A program made the position numbers and the translations under genes. A DNA stretch of 64,000 nt from Chersky-840 sp035532735 (lineage in GTDB: Bacteria; Actinomycetota; Acidimicrobiia; Acidimicrobiales; UBA8190), in contig DATKQM010000030.1 in NCBI GenBank assembly GCA_035532735.1, forward strand, positions 28,622 to 92,621. The letters run 5' to 3'. The notes under the pieces are model-generated. The model was not told where the DNA came from, did not search any database, and was given only the letters and a program-made list of their open reading frames with translations. Positions 42,457-51,099 of the stretch are shown in pieces; the stretch's first letter is position 1, and each line of letters opens with the position of its first letter.

Positions 42457-42472
42457 CTGACATCCCCGTCAG
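42457..42472. promoter_or_regulatory. Palindromic operator CTGAC-N6-GTCAG, site 9 (tandem)
   Basis: Perfect copy (N6 = ATCCCC) beginning two bases after site 8. The centres are 18 bp apart, nearly two helical turns, so two repressor dimers could bind on almost the same face. Confidence 0.72.
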
Positions 42473-42925
42473 TCCTGCTCCGTTTGAGCCTGAGAAGGCC
42501 CTAACATGTCACGTCCGGTGGCCACTCTGACGCATCTGGTCTTCATCAAGGAGGGTCCGGCGGGCGGGCGACGGTCGTTGTCGGGTCTGTTTGAGGTCGG
42601 TTGGGGTCGGTGCGGCACCGCCGAGCATCATCGACCGGGGCCGGTTCCTCACGCACGGTGCAAATCGGGCACGGTGGGTCACCGTCTTACGGGGGCGGGG
42701 GTGATAGGAAATTGCCCCCCGGCCGAGCGCGGCCACCAACGGCTCGGTCGCCAGGCACGGGTCGCTTACCGACGAGGAAGCTCGGCACCCGTCATCGCAC
42801 CAGTACGGGGCAGAGCGGTTACGGGGCAGAGCGGTCCAGGATCGGGCTGAACGCGCCGATGACATGGCGAGGACCAGTATTCGAGACTTCGCAGTACGAT
42901 CAGGGGGGCCGTAGGGAGGGCGCAC
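42473..42925. other. 453-bp stretch without a recognised gene
   Basis: The gap between the P450 promoter and the RodZ-like gene has open frames on both strands, but none has a recognisable motif or a Shine-Dalgarno sequence. An AGGGAGGG Shine-Dalgarno sequence at the right end belongs to the next gene. The boundary coincides with the end of the CTGAC-N6-GTCAG sites and of the catabolic genes. Confidence 0.6.
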
Positions 42926-44029
42926 GTGGTTACCGCAGCCAGCGACAGGAGGATGCGGCGCCGCGGGGGACGACGCCAGAAACCGGGCTCGACGCCCGCC
43001 GACGTCGGCACCGCACTTCGTGCTGCGCGTGAGGCCTCGGACACGAGCCTGGTCGAGATCCAGGACCGGACCGGTGTCGCCCTGGTCCGGCTCGAGGCAC
43101 TCGAAGCCGGAGACCTCTCGCGGTTTCCCGACCTGCGCTCAGCCCGGACTGCGGTGCGGCGCTACTGCGACCTCGTCGAGGTCGACGGTGACGAATTCAC
43201 CGGTGTGGTCGAGAAGCACTGGGGAACGCCCCTGGCGGGGTTCGACGGTGCCGGTGGAGCGGGGAACGGCTCGACGAACGGGGACCGGACCCAGAGCGTC
43301 TACCTCACCGAATCGGTTTCCGCCGGCCATCTGAGCCGGTACCCCGGTGACGGCACCCATCTGCGCGCCTTCACCCAGACCGACGAGGTCCCCGGCGTAC
43401 GACGCGCCGAGCTTGCTGCCACCAACGGCCACACCACCGCGAACGGCGCCTTCCACGCCACCGGCGCGTTTCCCATAGTGCCGCCCGTCTACGCACCGCC
43501 CCGGGCCGTCCCGCTGATCCTGCGCGGCGCCATCTGGGTCACGGTGACCATCCTCGCCATCGCGCTCGGAGTCCTCGCCCTCCAGCACTACGACCCGCAG
43601 CTCCTGGCGGACATCCACGTGGTCCACCACGTCGGCACCACGGTGCCCACCGTGGCCGGCGGGAACCCCACCACCGGAGGCGGTGCGCCGGTGCAACCGA
43701 CGCACTCGGCGCAGGTGTCGTTGACCAACACCGGCGCCGGCAGTGCCTCGGTGTCGGTCAGAGCGTCGAACTACACCGTCGTGGTGGCGGCATGGGCGCC
43801 GTGTTGGACCGTGGTCCACACCCCGCAGAGCTTCTCGCCGGTCTTCGCGGCCACCCTCCAAGGGGGTCAGGTCAAGGAGTTCAACCCGGCCAACGGACAA
43901 CTGACGCTCAGCATGAGTGCATCGCTCGTGACGGTGCAGGTCAAGGTCAACGGGAAGACCGTGCCGAAATGGTTGTTCAAACCGTCATCGGTCCCCTTCA
44001 CCTTGAATTTCAACTCCGCCGCGATCTGA
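42926..44029 (+). CDS. RodZ-like protein: cytoplasmic HTH, one membrane helix, extracytoplasmic domain
   Basis: 367 residues, GTG start with AGGGAGGG seven bases upstream. A basic head (RRMRRRGGRRQK) precedes an Xre-like HTH_25 domain (about 24-95: GTALRAAREASDTSLVEIQD, then a RodZ-like RFPDLRSARTAVRRYCDL). One transmembrane helix lies at about 201-219 (WVTVTILAIALGVLAL). The extracytoplasmic part ends in a DUF4115-like beta domain. RodZ links the MreB cytoskeleton to cell-wall growth; in actinobacteria the family is broader and often of unknown role. The long linker between HTH and membrane is Gly/Asn/Thr-rich. Confidence 0.82.
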   Translation: MVTAASDRRMRRRGGRRQKPGSTPADVGTALRAAREASDTSLVEIQDRTGVALVRLEALEAGDLSRFPDLRSARTAVRRYCDLVEVDGDEFTGVVEKHWGTPLAGFDGAGGAGNGSTNGDRTQSVYLTESVSAGHLSRYPGDGTHLRAFTQTDEVPGVRRAELAATNGHTTANGAFHATGAFPIVPPVYAPPRAVPLILRGAIWVTVTILAIALGVLALQHYDPQLLADIHVVHHVGTTVPTVAGGNPTTGGGAPVQPTHSAQVSLTNTGAGSASVSVRASNYTVVVAAWAPCWTVVHTPQSFSPVFAATLQGGQVKEFNPANGQLTLSMSASLVTVQVKVNGKTVPKWLFKPSSVPFTLNFNSAAI

Positions 44030-44126
44030 GCTCTGTCCCCGGCGCCACGGCGCCACGGAGCCACGGCGCGTCGACGTGACAGCGCCCGGGGGCTCGTGTG
44101 TCGGAGAACCGGGCGACGGCCGAGGG

Positions 44127-44690
44127 TCAGGCGAGACGGGTGGAAGGCACCGAGCTCACCGAGCCACGCTCGCGGATCTCGCTCACAGCGGGAACGGGGT
44201 TCGGGTCCGAGAACAGCCGATCGTCTCCGTAGTCCGCAGGCCGACCGGTGGCATCGAGCGCCCACCACGACGCCTCGAGGGCGATGCCGTTGGGGTCCGT
44301 GAAGTAGATCGAGCGGATGAAGCCGTGATCGACGACATCGGTGACCTCGCACGCGGCGGACTTGAGCCGGTCGCGCAGGTCGAGAAGGGCGTGTTCGTCG
44401 GGAAGGTTGAACGAGAGGTGGTCGAACTGCACGGCCCGTGGGTCGGGGACACCTGCGGGCTTGGCCAAACGCTCGACGGGAATGCCTGCGTATTCGAAGA
44501 AGGCCACCGTGTTCTGCGCACCGAACTCGAAGAAGTAGTGGCGGAACCGTGGTGTGCCGATCGTGGCTACCAGCCGGGCCCCGAGGACGCCGTGGTAGAA
44601 GCGCACCGTGGCGTCCATGTCGTCGGTGATCAGAGCCAGGTGGTTGATCCCCCGCCAGTGCGGGACGTCGACATCGTGGGACTCGGTCAT
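44127..44690 (-). CDS. VOC (glyoxalase/extradiol dioxygenase-like) family protein
   Basis: 187 residues. INHLALITDDMDATVRFYHG is the first VOC beta-alpha-beta repeat with its His ligand; VQFDHLSFNLPDEHAL starts the second with the second His; IYFTDPNGIALE gives the closing Glu. The fold binds a divalent metal and serves as glyoxalase, epimerase or ring-cleavage dioxygenase; which one cannot be told. GGAGGG six bases before the ATG. Monocistronic, convergent with the RodZ-like gene. Confidence 0.87.
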   Translation of the reverse strand: MTESHDVDVPHWRGINHLALITDDMDATVRFYHGVLGARLVATIGTPRFRHYFFEFGAQNTVAFFEYAGIPVERLAKPAGVPDPRAVQFDHLSFNLPDEHALLDLRDRLKSAACEVTDVVDHGFIRSIYFTDPNGIALEASWWALDATGRPADYGDDRLFSDPNPVPAVSEIRERGSVSSVPSTRLA

Positions 44691-44785
44691 GGCGAACCCT
44701 CCGCGCTACGGTCCGGCGTCGTGCTCCTCCCACGCTAATGGCCCGGGCCGCGAAGCGGGACGTCGGAGGTCCGCTCCTGTGAGGC

Positions 44786-45187
44786 TCAGTGCTGCTCGGG
44801 GTAGATCGACGGGTCCTCGAGGGGGAGCCGCAGCCACTGGATCATCTGGCGCAACTGGCCGTAGGCAGCGAGACGGGCCTCGATCGAGCCGTCCCGCTCA
44901 GCGCGGTCGATGGGCTCCCAGAGACGGTGCACCATGGTGGGCCCGAGCTCCAACAGGCCGCCGCTCCCGCCCGTGGCGTACTTCGCCAGCACGTAGCGCA
45001 CCAGCGCGCCGGCCGGCACGCCGACGTTCCGGCTCAAGGTGCGGATCGTGACCATGGGGTCGACCTGCGCGTAGAGCGCTACATCGGCCTTGAAATTGGC
45101 ATCGGGGTCGTCGTCAGCCCAGGGCCCGGTGAAGGACTCGAGCGTGATGCGGGCCTCGTCGTCCTCGGAGTCGGGGTGAGGGCTCAT
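44786..45187 (-). CDS. Small hypothetical protein
   Basis: 133 residues, acidic, with no membrane segment or signal. An internal region TIRTLSRNVGVPAGALVRYVL looks like a short helix-turn-helix, and the C-terminus RQMIQWLRLPLEDPSIYPEQ is Trp/Pro-rich. I do not recognise the family. The product is in a clear actinobacterial codon pattern with G/C third positions, so it is likely real. It lies between the VOC and rhamnosidase genes on the same strand. Confidence 0.7.
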   Translation of the reverse strand: MSPHPDSEDDEARITLESFTGPWADDDPDANFKADVALYAQVDPMVTIRTLSRNVGVPAGALVRYVLAKYATGGSGGLLELGPTMVHRLWEPIDRAERDGSIEARLAAYGQLRQMIQWLRLPLEDPSIYPEQH

Positions 45188-45250
45188 GTCCCCATCCTGC
45201 CGGAAGTGCCCATCCTGCGAGAAGGTCCGACAGTGATCCGGGCTCGGGCC

Positions 45251-48109
45251 CTACGTTCCGGACGCGGACCGCAGCTCGTAGTGCCCCGCACCCACAGCGA
45301 CGACCACCTCGCCATGGCGAGCCGTCACCCGACCGATGCCTGACGCATCGTGCAACGGTCGGCCCCCTTCGGTGAGGTCGCGCACAGTGGTCGCCGGCAG
45401 ATGGACCGTCGCCGACGCGTTGGGAGGCACGGTGACGTCGAGAACGAACTCGGCACCCCGAGACGACGGTCGGCGCCACGCCACGGCGATGGCTCCCCGG
45501 GGTGTGGGGACGGTCCCGCCGGCCCAGTCGAGCCCCGAGGGCGGCGCTGCGACATCGAACGACGCGTACCCGGGGCTCGTGGGGCGGACCCCCAGCAAGG
45601 TCTGTTGGATCTCGACGAGCACGTTCGATCCCCAGCCGTGCGACATGCTGTCCCCGGCCGCGTCCGACGGCTCCCACACCTCCCAGGTGAAGGTCCCCCC
45701 CTGCGCCAGGATGTTGGCCCAGCCGTCATGGCCGGGGTCGGTCAGGATCCGGATCATGTCGTCGACGTGGCCGTTGTCGGCCAGGCCCCGCAAGACATCG
45801 GTGGCACTGCTCACCGGCACGCCCATGCCCAGTTCGGCCACGTAGGCCGCCACCGCAGACCGGCGACCCTGGGGAACCACGCCATAGGCGAGTGCACAGG
45901 CGTTGGCGTACTGCGACGCCGTCGCCATCTTCCTCCCGTTGTTGTCGATGCCGTCGACGTAGGTGCCGTCCGGCCGCGTCAGATGGCGATTGATCGCCGC
46001 GGTGAGCTGCGCTTGTTTGCGTCGTTGTCGGGTGACCTCGCCAGCGGGCCGACCGAGGGCGGCGGCGGCATCGGCGGCCCGGCGGAACACGTTGACACCT
46101 AACACGTTGATTCTCGTGACGATCGGGTAGGAGTAGTAGACACTCGTGGCCGGGAGGTCGTCGACGAGATTGGTCGCCGGATCGACATAGGTGTCAACGT
46201 AGCCAGCGATGTTCACGAGCACCGGGTAGACCGCCGCCAGCAGGGCGCGGTCGCCCGTGCGCATCCAGTACTGCCACACCCACTCGGGATAGATCTCGGT
46301 GTACTCGTTGATGTCCTCGGCACCGAGGCCGGTCGGATAGATCTTGTTGATGGAGCCGCTCTTCTCCCAGAAGCGGCGTTGGGACTGAGCGAACTCGAGC
46401 AGCGACTTGCGCGTCACGTTCTGCTCCCCGAAGGCCACCATGGCGGTCTGGGATTCGTTGAACCCGTCCCACAACCACGGGCCCTTCTCCCGGGTGGGAG
46501 TGTCGATCCACTGCTCCTGCGCGCCGAAGAGGGCCGAATGACGACCGAGCTCGAACACCGCATCGATGGTGGACGACGACGACGCGAACGATGCGGCGTG
46601 CTCATCGGGCACCGCGGCGTGACGCGTCCGGGCCACGACGTCCGCCGATGTCAGGATCTCCCCGGGGTCATCGATCTGGAGGTAACGGAACCCGAGATAG
46701 TCAAAGGGATGGAACTCCTCGGCGCCACCGCGCTGGACCAAGCTGTAGCTCATGTCTGTGTGCTGGGTGCCGCGCGTCGTCGACACCTGACCCGGCACTC
46801 CCGAGAATGGTTGGCCGGCGACGGGCTCGTCGAGCAGGTAGCCGGCGCGCATCGTCACGAGTCGCCCGGCCACCCCGTTGTGAAAGGTGACAGTGGGCAC
46901 CGCCGCGTACACCTTCCCGAAATCGGCGACCACCGCTCCTGACGCCAGGCGGTTGAGCGTCACCGCCGGGACGGGCTCCTCGATGATGCGCGTCCGCACC
47001 GACACCAGGTGTCGCCACGGCGCCACTCCCGTCGACCCCAGCACCGTGGCCCGGGCCCAGGCGCTGTCGTCGAAGCCCGGCGACTTCCAGCCGAGGGGTT
47101 CGTCGGGGCCGTTGATGTTCTCGGTGAAGTCGACGAAGTCACCTTCGAGGTCACGTTGGGTGCCTGGCAACCATGGCCCCTTGCGGACTCGCCACGAGCC
47201 GTCGGTCACGACGAGCTGGCGACGGCCGTCTCGATGGAGCACCGAGATCTGCGCCACGACGGCAGGCTTGCCCGCCGGATGTCCCTTGGTCGCACCCTGC
47301 CAACTCGAGACGATGCCCAGCGCGTTGGGCGCGCCCGGCCGCAACAGCGAGGTCACGTCGAGGGCTTCGTAGTACTGCGAGTCGGGGAACGAGTACGCCT
47401 GCCCCTTCCCGGCGCGACTGCCGTTGACGTAGAGCTCGTACTGTTGGTCGCCCGACACATAGGCCCGGGCCCGGACAATTGGCGCGCTCGACAACGCGAA
47501 CTCGTGGCGCGCGTAGGTGTACTCGTCGGGACCCGGGCCCCCGGGAAAGGAACGGCCGATCCATTTGGCCTTCCAGTCGCGGTCCGCGAGCCCGGTCTCG
47601 AACGTGGCATGCGACGCGAAGGGGCTCGGAGCTCCCGTCGCCGGCCAGGTCTGCACCGTCCAGCGATAGACGGTGTCGGGTGCCAATCTGGGCCCGCGAT
47701 AGGCGACGAACGCCTGTCGCGAGGACGCCACCCGGCCGGTGTCCCAGACCACCGGAGACCCCGACCCACCCGAGCCGCCCCCGCCGGTCAGTCGAGGGCG
47801 CGACACCACCAGCCGGTAGCCACGTTGGACCGCGCTGCGTCGGTCATCGTCGAGATGCCACGCGAAATAGATGTCGTCGAGGCCGAGTCCGATCGGTGCG
47901 GCCAGCCCGTCGACGGTGAGTGCCGTCGGGCTCTTGTGATCAGACCCGAGGCCACCCGTTGGAGCGGCGTCGGCTACGGCGTCGACACCTCCGGTGACAC
48001 CGACTCCCGCGGCGACGATCCCAGCGGCTCCCACCAACCCACCGCCGAGCACCTGCCGGCGACTCAGGATCCGTCGCGAGTCTCGCCCTTGACCTGAATC
48101 CTTGTGCAC
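45251..48109 (-). CDS. Secreted alpha-L-rhamnosidase (GH78), Tat substrate
   Basis: 952 residues. The N-terminus carries a twin-arginine signal, SRRQVLGGGLVGAAGIVAAG, so the folded enzyme is exported. The mature protein has the bacterial rhamnosidase layout: an N-terminal beta domain, a carbohydrate-binding-like domain (RHEFALSSAPIVRARAYVSG), then the six-hairpin catalytic domain with DTPTREKGPWLWDGFNES, equivalent to the family's DCPxRE acid/base region, WEVWEPSDAAGDSMSHGWGS, and a C-terminal beta domain. It removes terminal L-rhamnose from glycosides or polysaccharides. The GTG at 48109 is the likeliest start; upstream in-frame starts overlap the GGDEF-EAL gene. Confidence 0.9.
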   Translation of the reverse strand: MHKDSGQGRDSRRILSRRQVLGGGLVGAAGIVAAGVGVTGGVDAVADAAPTGGLGSDHKSPTALTVDGLAAPIGLGLDDIYFAWHLDDDRRSAVQRGYRLVVSRPRLTGGGGSGGSGSPVVWDTGRVASSRQAFVAYRGPRLAPDTVYRWTVQTWPATGAPSPFASHATFETGLADRDWKAKWIGRSFPGGPGPDEYTYARHEFALSSAPIVRARAYVSGDQQYELYVNGSRAGKGQAYSFPDSQYYEALDVTSLLRPGAPNALGIVSSWQGATKGHPAGKPAVVAQISVLHRDGRRQLVVTDGSWRVRKGPWLPGTQRDLEGDFVDFTENINGPDEPLGWKSPGFDDSAWARATVLGSTGVAPWRHLVSVRTRIIEEPVPAVTLNRLASGAVVADFGKVYAAVPTVTFHNGVAGRLVTMRAGYLLDEPVAGQPFSGVPGQVSTTRGTQHTDMSYSLVQRGGAEEFHPFDYLGFRYLQIDDPGEILTSADVVARTRHAAVPDEHAASFASSSSTIDAVFELGRHSALFGAQEQWIDTPTREKGPWLWDGFNESQTAMVAFGEQNVTRKSLLEFAQSQRRFWEKSGSINKIYPTGLGAEDINEYTEIYPEWVWQYWMRTGDRALLAAVYPVLVNIAGYVDTYVDPATNLVDDLPATSVYYSYPIVTRINVLGVNVFRRAADAAAALGRPAGEVTRQRRKQAQLTAAINRHLTRPDGTYVDGIDNNGRKMATASQYANACALAYGVVPQGRRSAVAAYVAELGMGVPVSSATDVLRGLADNGHVDDMIRILTDPGHDGWANILAQGGTFTWEVWEPSDAAGDSMSHGWGSNVLVEIQQTLLGVRPTSPGYASFDVAAPPSGLDWAGGTVPTPRGAIAVAWRRPSSRGAEFVLDVTVPPNASATVHLPATTVRDLTEGGRPLHDASGIGRVTARHGEVVVAVGAGHYELRSASGT

Positions 48110-48143
48110 GGCGCCCGAAGATAGATCGTCGTGCCCTCGCCCG

Positions 48144-50822
48144 CTACGACGCGCTGACCTGACCGTCGGCGACAGGATCACCCGATCCGTGTTCGGACGG
48201 CGCGGCACCAGCATCGGTCTGGGTCGCCTCGGTCACAGCGCTGGCTGCCACTGCCGTCACGCTTCCCTCGTCGAGGATCCTGGCCCCGAGACTCTCGGCG
48301 GGAATGGTGAGCGCGCCGGCCGCAGCAGCCCCACCCGACATCGTGGCCAGGCTGGCCAGGGTGCTGACCGCAACCTTGGCCGACCGGGCCCGGCCCGGGC
48401 GGACGCTCTTGACCTTCGTCAGCTCGTCGGCTTGCAGGGCGGTGAGGACCGCCTCGATGGCTTCGCTGTCGAGCTCGGAGGGCGAGTGGCGATCCGACAT
48501 GATCGACTCGAGCAGGGCTTCGAGTCGGGCCGGTGAGATTCCCGAGATCGGCAACGGCACCGCCACCGGCTCCGTCGCCCACTCCGTGAAGACCCCGGCG
48601 GGGGTCCGCATGAGCTCGACGATCTCCGCGGCCGGGAGGGGAGGGCTGAATCGAAAGCCCTGCACCTGGTCACAGCCATGCGCGTCGAGGAACTGGAGCT
48701 GCTCGTCGGACTCGACGCCCTCGGCCACCACCACGAGGTCGAGGCTGTGGGCCAGCGCGATGACCGCCCCGACGATCGAGGCACCGCTCGCTTCGCCGTC
48801 GATGCGCTGGATGAACGAACGATCGATCTTGATGGCGTCGATAGGCATCTCGGCCAGATACGTCAGCGCGCTGTATCCCGTCCCGAAGTCGTCGATCGAA
48901 CAGCGCACACCGAGGGCCCGGAGCTCGTTCAGGCTGGCCACCACCTCGTCCACGCGCTCCATGAGCACGCTCTCTGTCACCTCGAGCTCCAGCAAGGTCG
49001 GATCCAACCCGGTCCGCTTGAGGACGCTCGTCACCATCTCCACCACCGGCTGATGCGCGAATTGGCGAGGGGAGAGGTTCACCGCCACCGGGATGGCCGG
49101 AAGTCCCTGCTCCTGCCATCCCTGAGCTTGTCGGCAGGCGACGTCGAGCACCCACTCACCGAGGGTTGCCACGAGGCTCGTCTCCTCTGCGAGCGGGATG
49201 AACGCCCACGGAGGGATGAAGCCGAGGCTGGGATGGCGCCAACGCGCCAACGCCTCGACCCCAACGATGTCCCCGCTCGCCATGTCGAGCTTGGGTTGGT
49301 AGTGGACGGCGAGTCGACCCGAGTCCACGGCCCCCCGGAGGCTGTCCTCGAGGGCGAAGCGCAGTCGGGCCCGGGCACTCATGCCCGAATCGAAGACCTG
49401 GTAGGTGTTCCGGCCCGCCGCCTTGGCCTGGTACATGGCGGTGTCGGCATGCTTGAGCAGTGTGTCGGCATCAGCGCCGTCCCACGGAGACACCGCCACC
49501 CCGATGCTGGCCTTGACCGTCAACTGCCGGCCCCCGACGCTGAAGGGGTCCTCGAACCGATCGAGGAGCCGCTCCGCGAAGTCGACCACGAGCCCGTCCT
49601 TGCGCCCACTGTCGGGGATCAGGAACGTGAATTCGTCGCCGCCGAACCGGGCCAGGGTGTCGTGTTCCCGCAGGCACCCTTGGAGTCGCTTGACCACCGC
49701 CTTGAGGAGCTCGTTGCCCACAGCGTGACCGAGACTGTCGTTGATGTCCTTGAACCGGTCGAGGTCCAAGAACATGACCGACACCGCGCTGTTGGACCGG
49801 TCCGCCTGGACCAACGCCCGCTGGAGCCGATCCTCGAAGAGCAGACGGTTACAGACACCGGTCAGGGAGTCATGTTGGGCCCGGTACTCGGCCGCGGCGT
49901 GGGTGAACACCTGGTGCAGGAGATACAGCACCAACAACGAAGGCAACAGGGTCGAACCGATCATGAGCGCCGGCTGGTGATCGCGTATGCCCAGGACTGA
50001 CTCCGCGCTCAGCACGGCGGGGACGACGAGCCCGACGGCCACGAGCATCGCCACCCGCACTCCCCGGGGCCGAACCGATCGCAGCGGAACCGGGTCGAAG
50101 GCGACTTTCCGAGACCGATGGACGAACCCGACTCCCCAGAACAGAGCCCCCGCCAGAGCGACCGTCGCCACCAGGTGCGACGAATGCCCTCTACCACCGA
50201 GGGCCAGCGCGGCGTAACTGGAGTTGGCCACGAAGAGACATAGGAATCCACACAGGAGGTACCGGTACAACGCCGGGTTACGTTCGGTGAGAGACACCAA
50301 GCAGCAGACGAGCCAGAGCAAGATCATGTCGAGCAACGGCGCCGCGATCGCCGGCAGCTGGAAACCGGGGCGCCAACCCTGCGAGGGAACGACCACCAGA
50401 GCGAGGATGACGAACCCCAGGGCCAAGGTGGAAAGCAGTGCTTCGGCCAGCGAGTCGGCGGAACGCTCCGGGAGTCGCTGATGGATGAGTGAGATCAGCC
50501 CCATGATGGCGAGGAGGTCGCCACCGGTGCTCAGGATCATGGGGACACCGACCTGCGTGGGCGGACCGCCCACATGCAGCGCCTGGAACAGCTGTCCCGC
50601 AGTGATACCGACCAGCCCGCACCCCAGCGCCTGCCACGCCGCCCGCCAAGGCCCGCGATGCAGATCCCGGTTCAACCGAAGGCCGTAGGCGACCGCACCC
50701 GCCACCAGTACCGCCACGACGACAGCGTCGATCGTCTGGTCGAGGACCTGCGCCGTGATCCCTCCCGCCAGAGTCACGATCATCGAGGGTTCACCCATGT
50801 CCGCAACGACGAGGCTTGCCAT
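48144..50822 (-). CDS. Membrane GGDEF-EAL protein (cyclic-di-GMP synthesis/turnover)
   Basis: 892 residues. The first 300 residues hold about eight hydrophobic helices, a probable membrane sensor. The GGDEF domain has RFGGDEFTFL (about 390) and is intact. The EAL domain keeps VEALARWRHP, DDFGTGYSALTYLAEMPIDA and VVAEGVES, so both activities appear possible. After the EAL domain is an unusual tail of about 130 residues, with KVKSVRPGRARSAKVAVSTL then an Ala/Gly-rich hydrophobic stretch and an acidic end. The gene is divergent from the exopolysaccharide operon at 51100 and upstream of the rhamnosidase, which hints that its c-di-GMP controls polysaccharide production. Confidence 0.92.
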   Translation of the reverse strand: MASLVVADMGEPSMIVTLAGGITAQVLDQTIDAVVVAVLVAGAVAYGLRLNRDLHRGPWRAAWQALGCGLVGITAGQLFQALHVGGPPTQVGVPMILSTGGDLLAIMGLISLIHQRLPERSADSLAEALLSTLALGFVILALVVVPSQGWRPGFQLPAIAAPLLDMILLWLVCCLVSLTERNPALYRYLLCGFLCLFVANSSYAALALGGRGHSSHLVATVALAGALFWGVGFVHRSRKVAFDPVPLRSVRPRGVRVAMLVAVGLVVPAVLSAESVLGIRDHQPALMIGSTLLPSLLVLYLLHQVFTHAAAEYRAQHDSLTGVCNRLLFEDRLQRALVQADRSNSAVSVMFLDLDRFKDINDSLGHAVGNELLKAVVKRLQGCLREHDTLARFGGDEFTFLIPDSGRKDGLVVDFAERLLDRFEDPFSVGGRQLTVKASIGVAVSPWDGADADTLLKHADTAMYQAKAAGRNTYQVFDSGMSARARLRFALEDSLRGAVDSGRLAVHYQPKLDMASGDIVGVEALARWRHPSLGFIPPWAFIPLAEETSLVATLGEWVLDVACRQAQGWQEQGLPAIPVAVNLSPRQFAHQPVVEMVTSVLKRTGLDPTLLELEVTESVLMERVDEVVASLNELRALGVRCSIDDFGTGYSALTYLAEMPIDAIKIDRSFIQRIDGEASGASIVGAVIALAHSLDLVVVAEGVESDEQLQFLDAHGCDQVQGFRFSPPLPAAEIVELMRTPAGVFTEWATEPVAVPLPISGISPARLEALLESIMSDRHSPSELDSEAIEAVLTALQADELTKVKSVRPGRARSAKVAVSTLASLATMSGGAAAAGALTIPAESLGARILDEGSVTAVAASAVTEATQTDAGAAPSEHGSGDPVADGQVSAS

Positions 50823-51099
50823 GACGACGGCGGGGCGAGAACCTCATTAGGAGCGCCGACGAGCGACGTCACGACAGACCTGCCTCTGGGGTCCTCGGTG
50901 GCGCTGCCACGACCGCACCTCCGCCCTTCACGTTGGTTGGCAACTTGATGACGCTTGATTTGGGCGCGTCTTTCAGCACCACGGGTTGAGTTTCGGCCTC
51001 GAACGGGCCGGGCTTGAGCCGAAGCGGCCCCCACCCACCGTGGCCAGGCGCAGATCAGGGTGGCCTGCGTATCAAGGACGGGGGTGACCTGGTCGATTA
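50823..51099. promoter_or_regulatory. Divergent promoter gap between GGDEF-EAL and exopolysaccharide operons
   Basis: 277 bp without a coding feature. I see no CTGAC-N6-GTCAG site, no strong -10/-35 pair and no c-di-GMP (GEMM) riboswitch core. Any c-di-GMP control of the operon would have to act on the proteins or through an unseen regulator. Confidence 0.4.

Noticed and set aside
42509..42925. Open frame of 138 codons on the minus strand before the RodZ-like gene
   Set aside because: Low-complexity Arg/Ser/Pro composition, no motif, no ribosome-binding site; would end in the promoter gap of the P450.
44030..44126. GCCACGG short repeats after the RodZ-like gene as a terminator or mobile-element end
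   Set aside because: The units are short, GC-rich and imperfect, with no flanking duplication and no T-tract.
49079..49378. Split or degenerate EAL domain
   Set aside because: EAL, DDFGTG and EGVES motifs are all intact in one frame.
50823..51099. Possible c-di-GMP (GEMM) riboswitch before the Pel-like operon
   Set aside because: Looked for because of the adjacent GGDEF-EAL gene; the conserved GEMM core and tetraloop/receptor sequences were not seen.
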